NCBI RefSeq assembly: GCF_000172635.2
Contig: NC_018632.1
Location: forward strand, 558,001 to 622,000
Direction: 5' to 3'
From: Alteromonas macleodii ATCC 27126
Lineage (GTDB): Bacteria > Pseudomonadota > Gammaproteobacteria > Enterobacterales > Alteromonadaceae
Length of the DNA: 64,000 nucleotides
Each line of letters starts with the position of its first letter. Position 1 is the first letter of the stretch. The translations under genes were made by a program, and so were the position numbers. Positions 36,166 to 46,826 of this stretch are shown one piece after another. The notes below the pieces were generated by a model. The model saw only the letters and a program-made list of their open reading frames with translations. It had not been told where the DNA came from and did not search any database.

Positions 36166-38940
36166 ATGACAAAAATGAAACCCAATACATTACTTAAACG
36201 CACAACGTTAGCGGTAATGCTGACCAGCGCGCTTTTATCTGGATGTAGTGAAAAATCAGTGGAAAGCCATTTGGCAGATGCAAGGAACTACGCCTCTTCT
36301 CAACAAATCGACGCCGCCATTGTTGAATATAAAAACGCCATTCAAAAAGCGCCCGATGCCGCAGCACCGCGCTTTGAACTTGGCAAGCTGTACTTGCAGC
36401 AAAGTAATTTTTCAGCTGCTGAAAAAGAACTCAACAAGGCAATGGAACTTGGGCATCCTGTTAGCCAAGTCATTCCTCTATTGTCGGTCGCTTACCAACA
36501 GTCAGGGGCAGAAAATGCGCTGGCCGAAGTAGATTATCGCGCAGAAGGGATGTCAGCAGTTGAATCAGCCGAGGTGGGTTTTTATAAGCTACAGGCTTTA
36601 ATGCAGCTAGGTAAAAACGAAGAAGCTCAAACGCTACTGGCTGATTTATCAACCCTAGATACGAGCTCAGTCTATAAAGGCCTTATTGACAGTTATGCCT
36701 TTGTTTTAGACAACGACATGGATGGAGCGCTAGCCGCCACCGAGAAGCTGCGAGAACAAGCCCCCACCAATAAAGACGTGCTACAACAGCTAGCAAAAAT
36801 TTATCTTCAAAAAGGTGAGCCGAGTAAAGCTGCCGAAGTCTACGGCGTGTATGTGAGTCAGTATCCTGACGACGTAACCAGCAAATTTGCCTATGCAGCG
36901 CTACTGATTGAAATAAGAGAGCTCGACAAAGCAGAACCTATTGTAGATGACTTGTTGACCTTAAATGAAAACCATCCGCTGCTTAATACCTTTAAAGGCA
37001 TCATTGAGTCGGCCAACGAAAATTATGCTAAGGCCCTCGAACACTTGGAAATTGCCGTTCAAAATGGAAGAAGTGATCAGGTCGTGCGTTTGGTTGCGGG
37101 CTTCAGTGCATATCAAATTCAAGACTTTGAAGCGGCACAGCGTCACCTGACAATGGTGGCTTCTAGTCTTCCTGATAATCACCCTGGTCTTCGTATGCTG
37201 GCAGACAGCATGCTGCAGCTCGGTGAAAATGATGAAGCGCTTGAAGTATTAGCGAGGGTAGAAGGCGAGCAAGGTATTGATGCCGCACTATTCTCTAAGG
37301 CAAGTTATCAGCTTTTAAAAGACGGTAACGTAGTCGGTGCACAGCAAATGGTGGCAAAGTCTGAAGCGGTGAGTACCACGGCAGAAGACTTATCTCGCTT
37401 AGGTGTTTTGCAGTTATCACTAAATGATATTGATGGCTTAGTTAATCTTGAACAAGCCGTAGAGCAGTCGCCAGAGTCTGTAACGTCACAGGCTACATTA
37501 CTTCGCGCCTATATTGCTACTAGTCAGCTTGAAAAAGCAAAAAGTGCGGCGAAAGAGTGGCATGAACAGTCACCTGAAACTGCAGCTCCGCTTATTTACC
37601 TAGGGAATATTGCGACGGCAGAGGGAGCCTACCAAGAGGCCGCCCAATATCTAGATAAAGCTAGCGAGCTAGAAGGTGCAAAGAATGAGGTGTTTTACTC
37701 TCGCGCTAAATTACTGGTAGCCGAAGGTAAAAAAGATAACGCGATTTCTTTTGTTCGCGCCTTTATTGATAAGAACCCCGCCGATGTACAGGCGCTAGCG
37801 CTTTGGTTTGCCCTTGCAACGGAAAAGGGGAACGCACAGGACGTTATCAAGCATACTCAAACACAGTTCAATACCAATAAAACAAATCTGAACTTAAGAC
37901 TTCTTCTTGCAAGAATGTACTCGTTAAACAGTCAGCTTGATAAAACGGTTTCGCTTTTGTCAGATGTAGAAGGTAATGAAGCGTCGCCACAAGCGTTTTG
38001 GAACTTAAAGGGTCAAGCGCTTATCGCCACCAACAACGTAGAAGACGCGACAGCGTTTTTTGATCGTTGGCTATCGTTTTACCCGCAAGATAAAAATGCG
38101 GTATTGGGTAAGTTGTTGATTGTCGACTCTCAAAAGCAATTTGATCAGGGGCTGACGTTAACCAATAAGGTGTTGGCTAAACGTCCAGATGCACAGTTAA
38201 CCTTATTGAAAGCTTATTTTCACAGCCGACTTGGGCAGGCAAAACCTGCATGGGAAATCATTAATAGCACGGCCGATGATGTTAAGACTCTGCCTTTCGT
38301 TAGAGGCGTAATAGCGCGCTTACATCTTATCGATAAAGCGCCTGAGCAAGCTGTAGAGCATGCCAAAGCCGCCTATGACGCTACGCCTAACTCAGATAAC
38401 GCTTTGTTGTTGATAGCGGCGCTTGAGATGTCGGGTAAAAAAGCTCAGGCATTTACGTTTCTTGAAAAACACGTTCAGGCGCACAGTAACGACATTCCAA
38501 GTGCCATGTTGTTAGCAGAGCGTCAAATCGGCAATGACAGAGCTGCAGCCATTAAAACCTATGAGCAGGTGCTAACTAAAACACCGGATAACTTTGTTGT
38601 TTTAAACAACTTAGCGTATTTGGCGTTTGAAGATAAAAACCTTACTCGAGCCGAAGAACTTGCTAAAAAAGCTGTATCGCTGCAACGTGAGAACGCTGAC
38701 GCAGTAGATACGCTAGCGCAAATTTATGTGGCTAAAGGTGATAAAGCCGCTGCCCTCAAACTGTACGAAGAAGTTTCTGCACGTCCTATTGCGAACGACG
38801 ATGTGTATTTAAACCACGTGAGTGTGTTGCTTGAACTCGATAAAAAAGCGCTCGCCTCGCGCAAGCTAGCAAGTCGAGAGTTTAAGTCCGAAGCTGCAAA
38901 ACAAAGGGCTGAGTCGCTTAAGCAGCAGTACGGGCTTTAG
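36166..38940 (+). CDS. Large TPR lipoprotein, PrsT-like
   Basis: A 924-residue lipoprotein: signal peptide with lipobox (LTSALLSGC, acylated Cys at residue 27), then an almost continuous array of tetratricopeptide repeats (for example IDAAIVEYKNAIQKAPDAAAPRFELGKLYLQQ, read in two parts). Length and start resemble the PEP-CTERM/exosortase-associated protein PrsT, involved in exopolysaccharide or surface-protein systems. No exosortase, PEP-CTERM protein or polysaccharide gene is in the window, so the PrsT label is tentative. TPR arrays usually scaffold protein complexes. A bidirectional terminator follows. Confidence 0.82.
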   Translation: MTKMKPNTLLKRTTLAVMLTSALLSGCSEKSVESHLADARNYASSQQIDAAIVEYKNAIQKAPDAAAPRFELGKLYLQQSNFSAAEKELNKAMELGHPVSQVIPLLSVAYQQSGAENALAEVDYRAEGMSAVESAEVGFYKLQALMQLGKNEEAQTLLADLSTLDTSSVYKGLIDSYAFVLDNDMDGALAATEKLREQAPTNKDVLQQLAKIYLQKGEPSKAAEVYGVYVSQYPDDVTSKFAYAALLIEIRELDKAEPIVDDLLTLNENHPLLNTFKGIIESANENYAKALEHLEIAVQNGRSDQVVRLVAGFSAYQIQDFEAAQRHLTMVASSLPDNHPGLRMLADSMLQLGENDEALEVLARVEGEQGIDAALFSKASYQLLKDGNVVGAQQMVAKSEAVSTTAEDLSRLGVLQLSLNDIDGLVNLEQAVEQSPESVTSQATLLRAYIATSQLEKAKSAAKEWHEQSPETAAPLIYLGNIATAEGAYQEAAQYLDKASELEGAKNEVFYSRAKLLVAEGKKDNAISFVRAFIDKNPADVQALALWFALATEKGNAQDVIKHTQTQFNTNKTNLNLRLLLARMYSLNSQLDKTVSLLSDVEGNEASPQAFWNLKGQALIATNNVEDATAFFDRWLSFYPQDKNAVLGKLLIVDSQKQFDQGLTLTNKVLAKRPDAQLTLLKAYFHSRLGQAKPAWEIINSTADDVKTLPFVRGVIARLHLIDKAPEQAVEHAKAAYDATPNSDNALLLIAALEMSGKKAQAFTFLEKHVQAHSNDIPSAMLLAERQIGNDRAAAIKTYEQVLTKTPDNFVVLNNLAYLAFEDKNLTRAEELAKKAVSLQRENADAVDTLAQIYVAKGDKAAALKLYEEVSARPIANDDVYLNHVSVLLELDKKALASRKLASREFKSEAAKQRAESLKQQYGL

Positions 38941-38997
38941 GCTCGTATAGCTTATTATGCTTTAGCTTAGATCTAAACATTCCATTTGCGAGAAACG

Positions 38998-39025
38998 AAA
39001 AAGGCCACATCAATGTGGCCTTTTT
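38998..39025. terminator. Bidirectional intrinsic terminator
   Basis: Stem AAAAAGGCCACA/TGTGGCCTTTTT (38998-39009 with 39014-39025) with a four-base loop. The T-run serves the TPR gene on the plus strand and the A-run serves the channel gene on the minus strand. Confidence 0.9.
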
Positions 39026-39052
39026 CAATCATGCTATTGGAGCAAAACGCGC

Positions 39053-39907
39053 CTAGCTGGTTTTGCTTACTGTGCTATGTTCGTTATTAGCAGTAATCTG
39101 CGCCTTTAACTCTCGTAGTTCTTTCATGACATCTTGAAGGGTTGGCTCTACGTTTCCTTGTGCAATTTGCTCTTCAAGTAAAGCGGCTTCTTTTTCTGCT
39201 CGTGCTTTTTCGTTTTCTCTTTCCATCACGTTCACCACGATCCCAATCACCATGTTCAAGAACGCGAACGCAGTAAAGAAAATAAAGGTAAGGTAGAAAA
39301 TCCAGCTTAGCGAGTAAACCTCCTGAGTCTCGTACATTACATCGGTCCAATCTTCGAATGTCATAATTCTAAAGAGCGTTAGCATCGAGATAGTGATATC
39401 GCCCCACAGCACGGGATTGATGGTTTCGAATAAAGTACTGCCTATAGCTGCGTAAATGTAGAAAATGATAAACATCAACAGCATGACATATGCTAATTGG
39501 GGCAGTGCTTTAACCAAAGAAACTAATAAGATCCTGAGCTCGGGAATGATCGAAATCATACGCAATACGCGGAACACACGCACCAAACGGGCGATAAGTG
39601 CCAGTTCGGTATCGTCTGCCGGAATGAGACTAATAACCACAATCAGTGTGTCAAACCAGTTCCAAAAGCTCTTGAAAAAGTAGCGTTTACGTTTTTCAGC
39701 CAAAAATCGTATGGTGATCTCTGTCAGGAAGAATGCACTGATAAACCAATCTAAGAATAACGTGACGGATGACATGCCTGCTGGCAATTCATAGGTTTTG
39801 GCACCTACGAGAAGCGCTGAAATAACGATAACGCTAATTACAAAGGCTTCGAACCATTTATTGGCTCGAATGCGCTCAAATTTATTTTGAAGTTCAGAGG
39901 CTTGCAT
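39053..39907 (-). CDS. Bacterial voltage-gated cation channel (BacNav type)
   Basis: A 284-residue single-repeat channel subunit of the NaChBac family, expected to form homotetramers in the inner membrane. Six helices are visible. S4 has four arginines at every third position (R107, R110, R113, R116). The pore loop is LFRIMTFEDWTDVM, with filter TFEDWTD at 183-189. The C-terminus (230-272) is a charged coiled coil, as in NaChBac. Compared with the sodium filter TLESWAS of NaChBac, this filter has extra acids at D186 and D189, the positions changed in the engineered calcium-selective CavAb (TLDDWSD). Ion selectivity is therefore an open question. Confidence 0.9.
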   Translation of the reverse strand: MQASELQNKFERIRANKWFEAFVISVIVISALLVGAKTYELPAGMSSVTLFLDWFISAFFLTEITIRFLAEKRKRYFFKSFWNWFDTLIVVISLIPADDTELALIARLVRVFRVLRMISIIPELRILLVSLVKALPQLAYVMLLMFIIFYIYAAIGSTLFETINPVLWGDITISMLTLFRIMTFEDWTDVMYETQEVYSLSWIFYLTFIFFTAFAFLNMVIGIVVNVMERENEKARAEKEAALLEEQIAQGNVEPTLQDVMKELRELKAQITANNEHSTVSKTS

Positions 39908-40116
39908 TTCTATTTATCACTCAAAGAAAAACCAAATAACCAAAGGCTTGTGGTAAGCGCGATTGGCGGTATACTAAATAATCAGTAGTGCTGAATAAAG
40001 GCACTTATTGCTTACAAATGTAGGGGCACAAAAGGCGTTTTAAAACCTGTGTCGCCACACGTGACCTAAACGTTTATCTAGCCAAATACATAGGCTTAAA
40101 AATAAAGGGCATAATC

Positions 40117-40269
40117 ATGGATGATGAATTACGGTTGTTGCAAGAGAAATTGCATATCGTGGCTGAACGCCTATCTAATTTCGCGCCAACAAAACAAAAT
40201 GCTGAAGCCTTGCGCGCAGAATATCGCCAACTGCTCAGTGCACTAAAAAGATTTACGCCCGCAGCGTAG
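40117..40269 (+). CDS. Small 50-residue helical protein
   Basis: A short gene missed by length cut-offs: ATG at 40117, stop TAG at 40267-40269, with AAAGGG about eight bases upstream. The product (MDDELRLLQEKLHIVAERLS, then NFAPTKQNAEALRAEYRQLL, ending SALKRFTPAA) is strongly amphipathic and probably two helices with a P-T turn. It ends before a shared terminator with tolC. I do not recognise the family. An overlapping minus-strand frame looks like a shadow because its composition is unusual and it lacks an SD. Confidence 0.65.
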   Translation: MDDELRLLQEKLHIVAERLSNFAPTKQNAEALRAEYRQLLSALKRFTPAA

Positions 40270-40338
40270 CATTCCTTTCTCATCACCGTTTGGATAGAGC
40301 CTGCTTTTGCTATCAACTAAGTAAAACTAGTAGGCATA

Positions 40339-40364
40339 AAAAAGGGCAGCATAGGCTACCCTTT
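40339..40364. terminator. Bidirectional terminator between small gene and tolC
   Basis: Stem AAAGGGCAGC/GCTACCCTTT with one C-A mismatch and loop ATAG. It has an A-run on the left and TTTC on the right, so it can serve tolC on the minus strand best and the 50-codon gene weakly. Confidence 0.65.
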
Positions 40365-40404
40365 CATTCTTTTGACAGCGCTTGGCGCAATCAACTACTT
40401 AATG

Positions 40405-41793
40405 TTAGCCATTGGTTTTGGTTTCTGCTGGCTTAAGACCACGGTTGATCATAGCCACATCTTCACCTGTCAATGTACCTGCCGCTTGCTTAAGCGTAAC
40501 CACTGACTGAATAAAGTCATAGCGTGCGCCCGCAAGGTTACGACGAGCGTCAAACAAGTTACGGGTGCTGTCCAATACGTCAACAATAGTACGTGTACCT
40601 ACATCAAAGCCCGCTTCTGTGGCTTTAAGTGCGCTATCTGCAGACACCACTGACTGCTCAAGAGCACGAATAGTAGAGATAGACGCTTTTACGTTATTAA
40701 ACGAGCTACGAACTGACTGTACCGTTTGACGATACGTCTGCTCTGCGGCTTGGCTGGCCGCTACGTAGTTGTACTTCGCTTGCGACGTTTGCGCGCTTAC
40801 GCTACCGCCTTGATAGATTGGAACGCTGAGCGTTACACCTATAGACTTACTATCAAGGTACGGCGTGTCGTAAGCAACGGGTGCGGTTTGACCATCATCA
40901 GTAATAAACTCACCTTCAACATCGTCTTTAGAGCGGCCATATCGACCCGACAATGCCAAGGTTGGTAAGTGGCCTGAACGTGCAATGGCGATGTCCTCTT
41001 TTGCCACGTCCATGGCCAAACGGTCAACTAATAGAGCAAGGTTTTGGTCCTGCGCGGTCTCTAGCCAGCTGTCTACCGTTTCTGGTACTGGCATAGTCGC
41101 AGAGAAATTCTCTGTATTTAGACCGAAAAGGCGGTCGTGGTACTTGCCGGTAATAACACGAAGTGCTTCAAGGGCAAACTCAAGCTGGTTTTTCGCTTGG
41201 ATTTCTTGAGCTACTGTACTGTCGTAGTTCGCTTGTGCTTCGTGTACGTCAGTAATAGCTGTTAGCCCAACCTCGAAGCGCTGGCGTGTTTGCTCAAGCT
41301 GACGCTCAATGGCGCGTTTTTCAGCACCTACAAATTCTACGTTGTCACGAGCGCGCAATACGTCAAAGTAAGCTGTAACCGTACGCACGATAACGTCTTG
41401 CATGCTAGCGGCAAGTTGTGCATCGCTTTGTTCTGCAATTTTTTCGGCGCGATTCAAGTTAAGCCAGTTTGCGTGGTCATAAAGCGACATTGTTAGGGAA
41501 ATACCATAATCCGTGGTGTCGACAGTAGTATCTGATGTAAAGGACGTATCCGGACCAAGCTGCTGAAAGCGTTCAGACTCGGCGTGAGTGTAACCCACAG
41601 AGCCAGAGATTTGGGGTAGTAGGCTTGCGCGGCTAAGACTGATTCCTTCGAACGCAGCATCACGTTGCGCTTTCGCTTGGTTTACCAATGGATCGTTCGC
41701 CAGTGCTTGTTGATATACCTGCATTAGGTCATCGGCTAGCGCACCAGTTGTCATCGAAACACCGATAACTAGCGACAGAAGTGTTCGTTTCAT
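40405..41793 (-). CDS. tolC: TolC-family outer membrane efflux protein
   Basis: TolC forms the trimeric outer-membrane tunnel of tripartite efflux pumps and type I secretion. The 462 residues begin with a signal peptide (MKRTLLSLVIGVSMTTGALA) and DLMQVYQQALANDPLV, then two repeats of the OEP domain with long helical heptads (NLNRAEKIAEQSD, RQRFEVGLTAITDVHEAQANYDS and its second-repeat counterpart GFDVGTRTIVDVLDSTRNLFDARRNLA, read in parts). It lacks the extended C-terminal tail of E. coli TolC. The tolC/nudF divergent arrangement is that of E. coli. Confidence 0.94.
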   Translation of the reverse strand: MKRTLLSLVIGVSMTTGALADDLMQVYQQALANDPLVNQAKAQRDAAFEGISLSRASLLPQISGSVGYTHAESERFQQLGPDTSFTSDTTVDTTDYGISLTMSLYDHANWLNLNRAEKIAEQSDAQLAASMQDVIVRTVTAYFDVLRARDNVEFVGAEKRAIERQLEQTRQRFEVGLTAITDVHEAQANYDSTVAQEIQAKNQLEFALEALRVITGKYHDRLFGLNTENFSATMPVPETVDSWLETAQDQNLALLVDRLAMDVAKEDIAIARSGHLPTLALSGRYGRSKDDVEGEFITDDGQTAPVAYDTPYLDSKSIGVTLSVPIYQGGSVSAQTSQAKYNYVAASQAAEQTYRQTVQSVRSSFNNVKASISTIRALEQSVVSADSALKATEAGFDVGTRTIVDVLDSTRNLFDARRNLAGARYDFIQSVVTLKQAAGTLTGEDVAMINRGLKPAETKTNG

Positions 41794-42089
41794 GCTTACG
41801 TCTTCCTGTTGTGTTCAAGTTGCGTCGTCGTTTATTCGTTGAGACGACTTATTAAAACCAAGTGTATGAAAATTCAACCACAAACCGAAAGTCCAAACTC
41901 GTAACAGTATTCGATTAACTGTAACAGAATATGTGATCTACCCACGCAATTATTATAGTAATAGACGACTTGTAATATGAGTTTTCTGTTATTCGCTCAC
42001 ACGCCGTATCGCATTTTTCATGCGTATACATGGTTGGTGTGTAAATGTACTATGTATGATAAATCTATTTGAACCATAAGTGTCAGCAA
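41794..42089. promoter_or_regulatory. tolC-nudF divergent control region
   Basis: A 296-base AT-rich divergent region. Two direct repeats GTAACAG at 41901-41907 and 41921-41927 (20 bases apart, each followed by a T/A-A-T) may be a regulator site for tolC. A possible nudF promoter is TTGGTG (42034-42039), a 17-base spacer, then TGATAA (42057-42062). No riboswitch or gene was recognised. Confidence 0.4.
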
Positions 42090-42716
42090 ATGAGCAAGGA
42101 ATTCCTTTCATTTACCTCAAATGACGTCGAAATTACCGACATTAAGCCAGTGTATCGTGGTTTCTTTACCATGAATCAGTATCAATTTAAGCACAAGTGT
42201 TTTAATGGAGAATGGAGCGACACGGTCACGCGAGAAATATTTGAACGCGGTCATGCGGTGGGGGTCTTACCCTACGATCCTGAACTCCAAGAGTTTGTGC
42301 TCATTGAGCAAGTTAGAATTGGGGCATTAGCCACATCTTCAAGCCCTTGGTTAATAGAAATTATCGCGGGCATGATCGACAAAGGAGAAACACCGGAGTC
42401 TGTATGCCATAGAGAGTCGATGGAAGAGGCAGGTATTACCCTAGATAAATTAACCAAAGCGCTGAGTTATTTATCGAGCCCGGGCGGCACGACCGAAAGA
42501 TTACACATTTTTATAGCAAAGACTGATGCTAGCCAAGCGCAAGGCATTCACGGCCTAGAAAGCGAGTCTGAAGACATTAAAGTACATCGAATAAAAGAAA
42601 ATACCGCCCTTGAATGGTTGGAAAATGGCCATATTGACAACGCCGCAGCGGTAATTGCGCTACAATGGTTCTTTATGCACAAAACACAACTTCTGGAGCA
42701 GTGGCAGACATCGTGA
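42090..42716 (+). CDS. nudF: ADP-ribose pyrophosphatase NudF
   Basis: NudF hydrolyses ADP-ribose to AMP and ribose 5-phosphate, keeping this reactive metabolite low. The 208-residue protein (E. coli 209) carries a complete Nudix box GMIDKGETPESVCHRESMEEAGI written in two parts as GMIDKGETPESV and CHRESMEEAGI, plus the SSPGGTTERLHIF block typical of the ADP-ribose branch. ATG at 42090 matches the E. coli length; the open frame from a TTG 21 bases earlier is unlikely. The SD is weak. The gene is followed by yqiB with a four-base overlap (GTGA). Confidence 0.94.
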   Translation: MSKEFLSFTSNDVEITDIKPVYRGFFTMNQYQFKHKCFNGEWSDTVTREIFERGHAVGVLPYDPELQEFVLIEQVRIGALATSSSPWLIEIIAGMIDKGETPESVCHRESMEEAGITLDKLTKALSYLSSPGGTTERLHIFIAKTDASQAQGIHGLESESEDIKVHRIKENTALEWLENGHIDNAAAVIALQWFFMHKTQLLEQWQTS

Positions 42717-43153
42717 CACAACGCAATCGACGAAAATACGTACCTCATCTTCCTTCAATGCAGGCCCTTTGCGAACTGAACTACTCCCATGTTCTGAGAA
42801 TTTTGCCTGATTGCGATACGGAAGATTTGAGCTATGAATTTTCGGTTGGTGTCGGCCTGTCTTATGAAATACGTATTGTAGAGTCTGCTCGCTACACCAG
42901 TACGTTAAGCATTAAGCAAACCACTAAAGATATGCCCTCATATTTAACGCCCAGCATGACGGTACGCTTATATCACGATGCGCGTATGGCAGAGGTTATC
43001 AATAGCCAAAATACGGGAGCGCTTGAACCGTCGTACGAGTATCCGAATTTAAAAATGCGTCAGCGTAACGAAAAGCACATGGTGAATATCTTTTTAGCTG
43101 AATGGCTAAACTTCTGTTTGCAACACTCCTCAAACGTTACTTCTGAAGCGTGA
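42713..43153 (+). CDS. yqiB: DUF1249 protein YqiB
   Basis: A 146-residue soluble protein of the DUF1249/YqiB family (YVPHLPSMQALCELNYSHVLRILPD, YEFSVG, ITVxxSARYTSTL-like block, DARMAEVINSQ, KMRQRNEKHMVNIFLAEWLNFC, read in parts). Function is unknown. GTG at 42713 overlaps the nudF stop and gives the E. coli-like length (140). Its own stop overlaps the cpdA start in the same GTGA way, so nudF, yqiB and cpdA are translationally coupled. Confidence 0.88.
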   Translation: MTQRNRRKYVPHLPSMQALCELNYSHVLRILPDCDTEDLSYEFSVGVGLSYEIRIVESARYTSTLSIKQTTKDMPSYLTPSMTVRLYHDARMAEVINSQNTGALEPSYEYPNLKMRQRNEKHMVNIFLAEWLNFCLQHSSNVTSEA

Positions 43154-43953
43154 TAACACTCATTCAGCTAAGTGATTGCCACTTACTAAAAGACAAAGAT
43201 AAGACGGGATATGCGGGCATCGCGCCCTATGATTCACTAGCACGCGTGCTTTCTGATATCCAAAATTACATTGTTCAAGAAGTTGCCAGTGAGCCAGAAC
43301 AGAGAGCAAAGCACCAAGTAGTCGTGCTGGTTACTGGGGATATTAGCGGCGATAATTCCCCTGAGAGCTATCAGCATTTTATTGCATTGATGGAGCAACA
43401 TATTGAGCCAGCAAATATAGAATGGTTTGTGCTGGCGGGAAACCATGACAATAATCCGTACTTCGAAAAGTACGTTGGCAGTCGGCACTTACAAAACAAT
43501 GACTCGTTAAGCTTGTGCAATTGGCAAATACACGGCATGGATACCCGCGCTACAAGTAATATGCATACGGCAGCGGGGGGAGTAAAAGAAAGCGATATAC
43601 AGGCGCTTGAGCAATCGTTAACTACGTCGCCGCAGACAAATCATCTTGTTGCGCTTCATCATCACATATTGCCTTCAAACAGTTGGATGGATAAGCACTC
43701 TTTGGTTGATGCTCAGCGGTTAGTATCGCTTACAGATGAATATCCGCAGATAAAAGCCTTCCTACACGGACACGTGCATTCGCCGTTGCGCCAGCAGATA
43801 GGAAAACACAATACGCCTTCTTACGGCAGCCCTTCTACATGTTGGCAGTGGGAAATGCGGCCCGAGTTTGGTGTTAGCAATGAAGCGCCGGGGTATCAGG
43901 TGATGAGTTTAATGGGTGATGGCACGGTAAACGTTACCGTTGTTAGGGTTTAG
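43150..43953 (+). CDS. cpdA: 3',5'-cAMP phosphodiesterase CpdA
   Basis: CpdA hydrolyses cAMP and so lowers CRP activity. The 267-residue calcineurin-type phosphoesterase has the metal-binding motifs in order: D-x-H in QLSDCHLL, GDISGDN, GNHDNNP, HHH in VALHHHILPS and GHVHSP. GTG at 43150 overlaps the yqiB stop. The E. coli order tolC/nudF-yqiB-cpdA-yqiA-parE is kept throughout this block. Confidence 0.94.
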   Translation: MITLIQLSDCHLLKDKDKTGYAGIAPYDSLARVLSDIQNYIVQEVASEPEQRAKHQVVVLVTGDISGDNSPESYQHFIALMEQHIEPANIEWFVLAGNHDNNPYFEKYVGSRHLQNNDSLSLCNWQIHGMDTRATSNMHTAAGGVKESDIQALEQSLTTSPQTNHLVALHHHILPSNSWMDKHSLVDAQRLVSLTDEYPQIKAFLHGHVHSPLRQQIGKHNTPSYGSPSTCWQWEMRPEFGVSNEAPGYQVMSLMGDGTVNVTVVRV

Positions 43954-44080
43954 CTCAGTCGAGCTTGGCTTTGAAGGATGCGCTAGGTGCGTTTGGCGTT
44001 AAAACCCGTTTCATACTCGCATCGAGTTTAGAGCAAACAAAGAAACAAAAAAGAACAGAGAACACAGAGTAGAGAAAAAT

Positions 44081-44662
44081 ATGCAGCACATTTTATATCT
44101 CCACGGCTTTTTAAGTTCGCCGAAATCCATTAAGGCGCAAGCCACCAAAGCGTATTTTGAGCAGCATCACTCGAACGTTACCTTGCACATTCCTGAGCTA
44201 TCTAATTTTCCTAGCAAAGTGGAAGACCAGCTAATTTCACTTATTGAGAACACACCGGCACTGCTTGAAAACGGGCTGAAACTTATTGGTAGTTCAATGG
44301 GGGGGTATCTCTCTACGTTTTTGCTTGAAAAGTTTGGTGGCAAAGCCGTGTTAATCAATCCCGCTGTTCGCCCTTACGAGCTATTGCAAGGGTTTATCGG
44401 TGCCCACGAAAACCCTTACAGCAAAGAAAAGTTTGAAATAGTAGAAAGCGATATGGGGGTAATCCAAGCATTAGAAGCTGCCTCAATTAAAACGCCAGGT
44501 AATTACAAAGTGCTACTTCAGACCGAGGATGAAACACTGGATTACCGCTTAGCGGCTGAAAAGTACGCACAAAGTCATCTGGTTATTGAAGAAGGCGGCG
44601 ATCACAGCTTTGTAGGTTACGAAAATCACTTGCCTGCTATTGCCGAGTTTTTGCTGAAATAA
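44081..44662 (+). CDS. yqiA: YqiA-type esterase
   Basis: A 193-residue alpha/beta hydrolase: LYLHGFLSSPKSIKAQ near the start, nucleophile elbow GSSMGGY (Ser near residue 70), and a C-terminal D-H pair (EDETLDYR, GGDHSF). E. coli YqiA is an esterase on short acyl esters of unknown physiological target. It lies 127 bases after cpdA and 113 before parE, so it may have its own promoter. Confidence 0.9.
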   Translation: MQHILYLHGFLSSPKSIKAQATKAYFEQHHSNVTLHIPELSNFPSKVEDQLISLIENTPALLENGLKLIGSSMGGYLSTFLLEKFGGKAVLINPAVRPYELLQGFIGAHENPYSKEKFEIVESDMGVIQALEAASIKTPGNYKVLLQTEDETLDYRLAAEKYAQSHLVIEEGGDHSFVGYENHLPAIAEFLLK

Positions 44663-44760
44663 GCGCATTGCCAGTCTGTACTCGCCCTGCTAACATCAAA
44701 CCTATGCTGTGCGGCGCTTTGCTTAAGTGCCGCGTACCTCTTTCTTTGTCGCTGGCTTAA

Positions 44761-46671
<1,911 letters not shown>

Positions 46672-46781
46672 ATTGCAGAAACGCGCCGCTTTTGTGCTTA
46701 TTTATAGAAGCGTGTATCGATAACGCTGTTCAAACAAGTGACCGCTAGACAAGCAACCTTATCGCTACATGAAGCAAATCG

Positions 46782-46826
46782 AAAACGCCGAGATACTATC
46801 CTGATACGGAAATTTCTCGGCGTTTT
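46782..46826. terminator. Terminator overlapping a coding 3' end
   Basis: Perfect 12-bp stem AAAACGCCGAGA/TCTCGGCGTTTT (46782-46793 with 46815-46826) with a 21-base loop. It ends parE transcription on the plus strand. The loop contains the stop and last codons of the minus-strand gene, and the right arm is coding in that gene. Confidence 0.8.

Noticed and set aside
40074..40316. 80-codon minus-strand frame across the 50-codon gene
   Set aside because: Composition is odd, there is no SD, and the plus-strand frame explains the region better.
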